Assembly (NCBI RefSeq): GCF_032380675.1
Contig: NZ_JAWDIX010000001.1
Span: 1,302,001 to 1,366,000, forward strand
Reading direction: 5' to 3'
Source of the DNA: Anaerolentibacter hominis
GTDB taxonomy: Bacteria; Bacillota; Clostridia; Lachnospirales; Lachnospiraceae
DNA: 64,000 bases
The notes beneath the pieces are model-generated. The model was not told where the DNA came from, made no database searches, and was given only the letters and a program-made list of their open reading frames with translations. The first letter of the stretch is position 1, and each line of letters begins with the position of its first letter. Positions 61,294-64,000 of the stretch are shown piece by piece. Both the position numbers and the translations under genes were made by a program.

Positions 61294-62655
61294 TTATTCT
61301 TTCAAAGGAGGCCTGGCCGGATCGTAGACCGATGTTACATCAAATAAATCCTCTGTCCGCTTTGGATAGAAATACATGGTGAAACCGTCCAGATTCCGCC
61401 TGGTCATCCGGACATAATCATCGTGAATCTGAATCCAGGGGTAAGCGTAAACCCCGCAGAAATAATTAAATCCCATTTTTTCTTTCATATAAGTATACTT
61501 TTTCGTGGTGTAATCAATTTCTTCCCCATAGGGATAGATATAAACATCTGTGCCGCCGATCAGTACGCCGATGGTATCCCGCCATTTTTTGCAATCCTCT
61601 TTCAACAGGTCGTAGCTGATCTGATCCATATGGCGGTGTCCGTATCCGTGGGAAGCGAAGCTCCAGCCTCCGTCTTTCAGAACGGCAGCGATCCGGCGGA
61701 CGGCTTCTTTATCCGCCTCCAGGTTCTCGTTTTTTTCATCGTTAACACGGTAACCCAGAGCACCTTCATAGCCGGTCAGTGCCAGAATTCCTTTTGTACC
61801 CTGGTAGGAGAAGTCGGGATGCTGTTCCACAAACACATCCAGGAGCGGAACCACATCAAAATCTCTGGCAATCACTGACTTGCCGTCCACAATCATTTCA
61901 CAGGCGGGTTTTCCGTTCTCATCCAGCACGATTCGTTTGGCAAAACCGTCATTTTTCATATAGTTATAGTAACTGACATCGTCCTGAGAGAGCACGAAGG
62001 GTATTTTTCCTTCCGGAAGCAGGATTTCCTTTTTGCGGTAGACCGTTTTGCCATCCTGTTCAACCGGGCCAGCCACATCGTGGATATCTACCAGCACATA
62101 GCCTCTTTTATACATCTGCTCCATCATTTTATTGAACTCGGATACGGTGGTCATCCAGTAATTATATCCATTTTCCATGGAATCTCCGTCGAAGGCTTTG
62201 GAGGTATCCGCGATCAGAGAGTGAAAAAATACATGGCTTACATCCCCCTCATAGGGAACCAGGGAATCCAGCTGAGACTGGTAGCGGCTCAACGCATCGG
62301 TCAGGACGGGATAGTTTTCATACTGATCAAAGCTTTTGACCTTTTCAATCGCATCCTGATAAAAATAGCCCAGAGCCAGACGGTCTGTTTCCTGAACCAG
62401 GGAAGCGGCTTCCTCCTCCTTCTTTTTCTGCTCTTCCTGCCGTTTAACTTCTTCTGTTTCCCGTTCATTTGTCTGAGCGGCATGTTGACCGGTGTCTGAC
62501 GGAGAGCTGCTGTCCGGTATGGGAGCCTGCTTTTTCCCAAATAATAAAATACTGCACAGGGCAGCCGCCAGGATCAGCACCAGAATCCAGACGATTATGA
62601 CCAGCTTTTTCAGATTGCCGCCGGAACTGTTCTTTTTGTGTTGCTGACTTGCCAT
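61294..62655 (-). CDS. Membrane-anchored polysaccharide deacetylase-like protein
   Basis: 453 residues. One N-terminal anchor (VIIVWILVLILAAALCSILLF), a Glu/Lys-rich spacer likely forming a coiled coil, then a NodB-type domain outside the cell. Metal-site motifs: SQDDVSYYN (the TFDD position), SHGYGHRHM and YPYGEEID. The first motif departs from the usual TFDD. The substrate may be peptidoglycan or another surface glycan. GAGAGGGA precedes ATG 62655. Confidence 0.8.
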   Translation of the reverse strand: MASQQHKKNSSGGNLKKLVIIVWILVLILAAALCSILLFGKKQAPIPDSSSPSDTGQHAAQTNERETEEVKRQEEQKKKEEEAASLVQETDRLALGYFYQDAIEKVKSFDQYENYPVLTDALSRYQSQLDSLVPYEGDVSHVFFHSLIADTSKAFDGDSMENGYNYWMTTVSEFNKMMEQMYKRGYVLVDIHDVAGPVEQDGKTVYRKKEILLPEGKIPFVLSQDDVSYYNYMKNDGFAKRIVLDENGKPACEMIVDGKSVIARDFDVVPLLDVFVEQHPDFSYQGTKGILALTGYEGALGYRVNDEKNENLEADKEAVRRIAAVLKDGGWSFASHGYGHRHMDQISYDLLKEDCKKWRDTIGVLIGGTDVYIYPYGEEIDYTTKKYTYMKEKMGFNYFCGVYAYPWIQIHDDYVRMTRRNLDGFTMYFYPKRTEDLFDVTSVYDPARPPLKE

Positions 62656-62731
62656 CTGCGTTCCCTCTCTTTTCATTTGTTTAATAATCATTGCATTGAT
62701 ATCAATACCATACCATAAGGATTTTGTACTT

Positions 62732-62760
62732 TTATTAGAATAATATTAGGATTGTGTTAA
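62732..62760 (-). promoter_or_regulatory. Promoter of the deacetylase-like gene
   Basis: Minus strand: TTAACA (62760-62755), 17-base spacer, TAATAA (62737-62732). With the next promoter it explains the divergent 62656-62949 gap. Confidence 0.55.
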
Positions 62761-62817
62761 CTTACATAGAATATATTTATCAAAATAGTATAAATCCCCT
62801 TAAAATCGGATAATTGC

Positions 62818-62846
62818 TTGCAATTTGAATTGCTTGGTGCTATACT
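62818..62846 (+). promoter_or_regulatory. Promoter of the rimP-nusA operon
   Basis: TTGCAA, 17-base spacer, TATACT. The message starts at about 62853. Confidence 0.65.
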
Positions 62847-62871
62847 AAGTAAGGTAAATATTGTTAATGCT

Positions 62872-62928
62872 TAAGAGTGGATGCGAATCCACTCTTTTGT
62901 ATTGCAGGAGGGATAAATCATCCTGCAA
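62872..62928 (+). promoter_or_regulatory. Two leader hairpins of the rimP-nusA operon
   Basis: AAGAGTGGAT-GCG-AATCCACTCTT (62872-62895) is followed by TTTTG, like an attenuator. TTGCAGGA...TCCTGCAA (62902-62928) then closes around a GGAGGG. They lie between the promoter and rimP and may control read-through, for example by NusA itself. Confidence 0.55.
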
Positions 62929-62949
62929 AGATTATAGGAGTGAATTGGA

Positions 62950-63414
62950 TTGACCAAAAGGGAAGAGTATGAATCCAGGACAGAGGAACTGGTGGTTCCG
63001 ATTATTGAGGAAAACGGCTGTGAACTGGTGGATGTGGAGTATGTAAAAGAGGCAGGAACCTGGTATCTTCGGATTTTTGCAGATAAGGAAGGCGGCATTA
63101 CGATTGATGACTGCGAGTGTATCAGCCGGGCGTTAAGTGACAAGCTGGATGAAAATGACTTCATTCCGGATGCATATATTCTGGAGGTAAGTTCTCCGGG
63201 GCTGGGACGGCAGCTTAAGAAAGAGAAGGATTATGCCAGGAGTATCGGTGAAGAGGTGGAAATTCGTCTTTACCGGCCATTAGAAAAGAAAAAAGAGTTT
63301 ACCGGCGTTTTTACGTCGTATGATAAAGAAAAATTTGTCATTGAAGAGGATGGGCGGTTGATTGAAATACCCAGGGCGGATGTGGCGATTATAAAACTTG
63401 CGTTGGATTTTTAA
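62950..63414 (+). CDS. rimP: Ribosome maturation factor RimP
   Basis: 154 residues; helps assemble the 30S subunit. Conserved pattern: VVPIIEENGCELVDVEYVKE, then LRIFADKEGGITIDDCECISRALSDKLD, then YILEVSSPGLGRQLKK. The start is TTG 62950 with AGGAG 9 bases upstream. nusA follows after 25 bases, the standard order. Confidence 0.95.
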   Translation: MTKREEYESRTEELVVPIIEENGCELVDVEYVKEAGTWYLRIFADKEGGITIDDCECISRALSDKLDENDFIPDAYILEVSSPGLGRQLKKEKDYARSIGEEVEIRLYRPLEKKKEFTGVFTSYDKEKFVIEEDGRLIEIPRADVAIIKLALDF

Positions 63415-63439
63415 GTCAGATCAGGAGGAAAAGGAAAAG

Positions 63440-64000
63440 ATGAACTCAGAATTAATGGAAGCACTGGATCAGATTGAGAAAGAGAAAAATATCAGCAAGG
63501 AAATTCTGATTGAAGCCATGGAGAATTCTCTGGTTGCCGCATGTAAAAATCATTTTGGCAAGGCGGACAATATTAAAGTGAATATTAACCGGGAGACAGG
63601 TGAAGTCGGTGTATTTGCAGAGAAAGAAATTGTGGAAGAAGTGGAAGATGCGCTCACTCAGATCAGTGTGGAGGAAGCAAAGGTCAAATACCCGAAAAAT
63701 GAGTTGGGCGATGTTGTCAATATTGTCGTCACCCCCAAGAACTTCGGCCGTATTGCAGCTCAGAAGGCAAAACAGGTTGTGGTGCAGAAAATAAGGGAAG
63801 AAGAACGAAAAGTACTGTATAATCAGTATTACGGCAAGGAGAAGGATGTTGTAACGGGTATTGTACAGAGATACGTGGGAAATAATGTAAGTATAAATCT
63901 GGGCAAGGTAGACGCGATCCTGACAGAGAATGAGCAGGTGAAAGGCGAGGTTTTCCGTCCTACGGAGAGAATCAAATTATATGTGCTGGAAGTGAAGGAT
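63440..64000 (+). CDS. nusA: Transcription factor NusA (5' part, cut by window end)
   Basis: The first 187 residues are visible: the N-terminal polymerase-binding domain (ISKEILIEAMENSLVAACKNHFG) and the S1 region beginning (DVVTGIVQRYVGNNVSINLG). NusA modulates pausing, termination and antitermination. AGGAGG lies 12 bases before ATG 63440. The rest of the gene lies beyond the window. Confidence 0.95.
   Translation, partial: MNSELMEALDQIEKEKNISKEILIEAMENSLVAACKNHFGKADNIKVNINRETGEVGVFAEKEIVEEVEDALTQISVEEAKVKYPKNELGDVVNIVVTPKNFGRIAAQKAKQVVVQKIREEERKVLYNQYYGKEKDVVTGIVQRYVGNNVSINLGKVDAILTENEQVKGEVFRPTERIKLYVLEVKD

Overview
The window reads as chromosome of a low-to-mid GC, spore-forming, fermentative clostridium, most likely a member of Lachnospiraceae. 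Supporting points are gpr and spoIIP (endospore genes), PolC-type replicative polymerase, PyrK-type dihydroorotate dehydrogenase, an iron alcohol dehydrogenase, lepA-hemW order, the uppS-cdsA-dxr-rseP-ispG-polC run, frequent TTG/GTG starts and strong Shine-Dalgarno sites. This placement comes from gene content and order; no database was searched. There is no rRNA, CRISPR array, prophage or intact insertion sequence.

Layout. 0.1-5 kb: metF, proC, an Fe-S aldo/keto reductase with a palindromic operator, a flippase-like membrane protein and a lipoprotein. 5-9.3 kb (minus): a short UvrA-like ABC protein and a PutP-type symporter. 9.5-17.4 kb: pentapeptide-repeat protein, GNAT acetyltransferase, rpsT (minus), gpr, spoIIP, lepA, hemW and two small unknown genes. 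17.6-23.7 kb: iron alcohol dehydrogenase, then pyrC-pyrF-pyrK-pyrD-pyrE and a 50-residue membrane protein. 24.0-33.9 kb: a tightly packed nine-gene operon encoding a divergent Tad/Flp-like (type IVc pilus-like) assembly system. It has a ParA/TadZ-like protein, a TadA-like ATPase, a TadB/TadC-like membrane protein, pilin-like and single-pass proteins, and a 1026-residue exported protein. Several of its genes appear to use non-AUG starts. 34-42 kb: LacI regulator with its own operator, CNNM/CBS transporter-like protein, zinc phospholipase C-like protein, ABC-F ATPase, a glycosidase-family protein whose catalytic motifs are all degraded, and TraX. 42.3-46.6 kb (minus): DUF2200 protein, adenine deaminase, purine permease and a small Cys-rich protein. 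46.8-58.2 kb: a housekeeping run from pyrH to polC. 58.4-64 kb: class II aldolase, tRNA-Glu(CTC), an isolated type IV pilin-like gene, COG2426-like membrane protein, polysaccharide deacetylase-like protein, and rimP-nusA running off the end.

The intergenic DNA is rich in structured repeats. Family A (three sites) is a long hairpin plus GC-rich tail. Family B (three sites) has variable hairpins that differ in sequence between copies but keep base pairing around conserved segments. Family C is a 65-bp element present as two identical inverted copies. The two observations most worth following are the divergent Tad-like operon and the covarying family B elements. Next come the catalytically dead-looking GH13 protein and the ABC-F protein with one degenerate composite ATP site.
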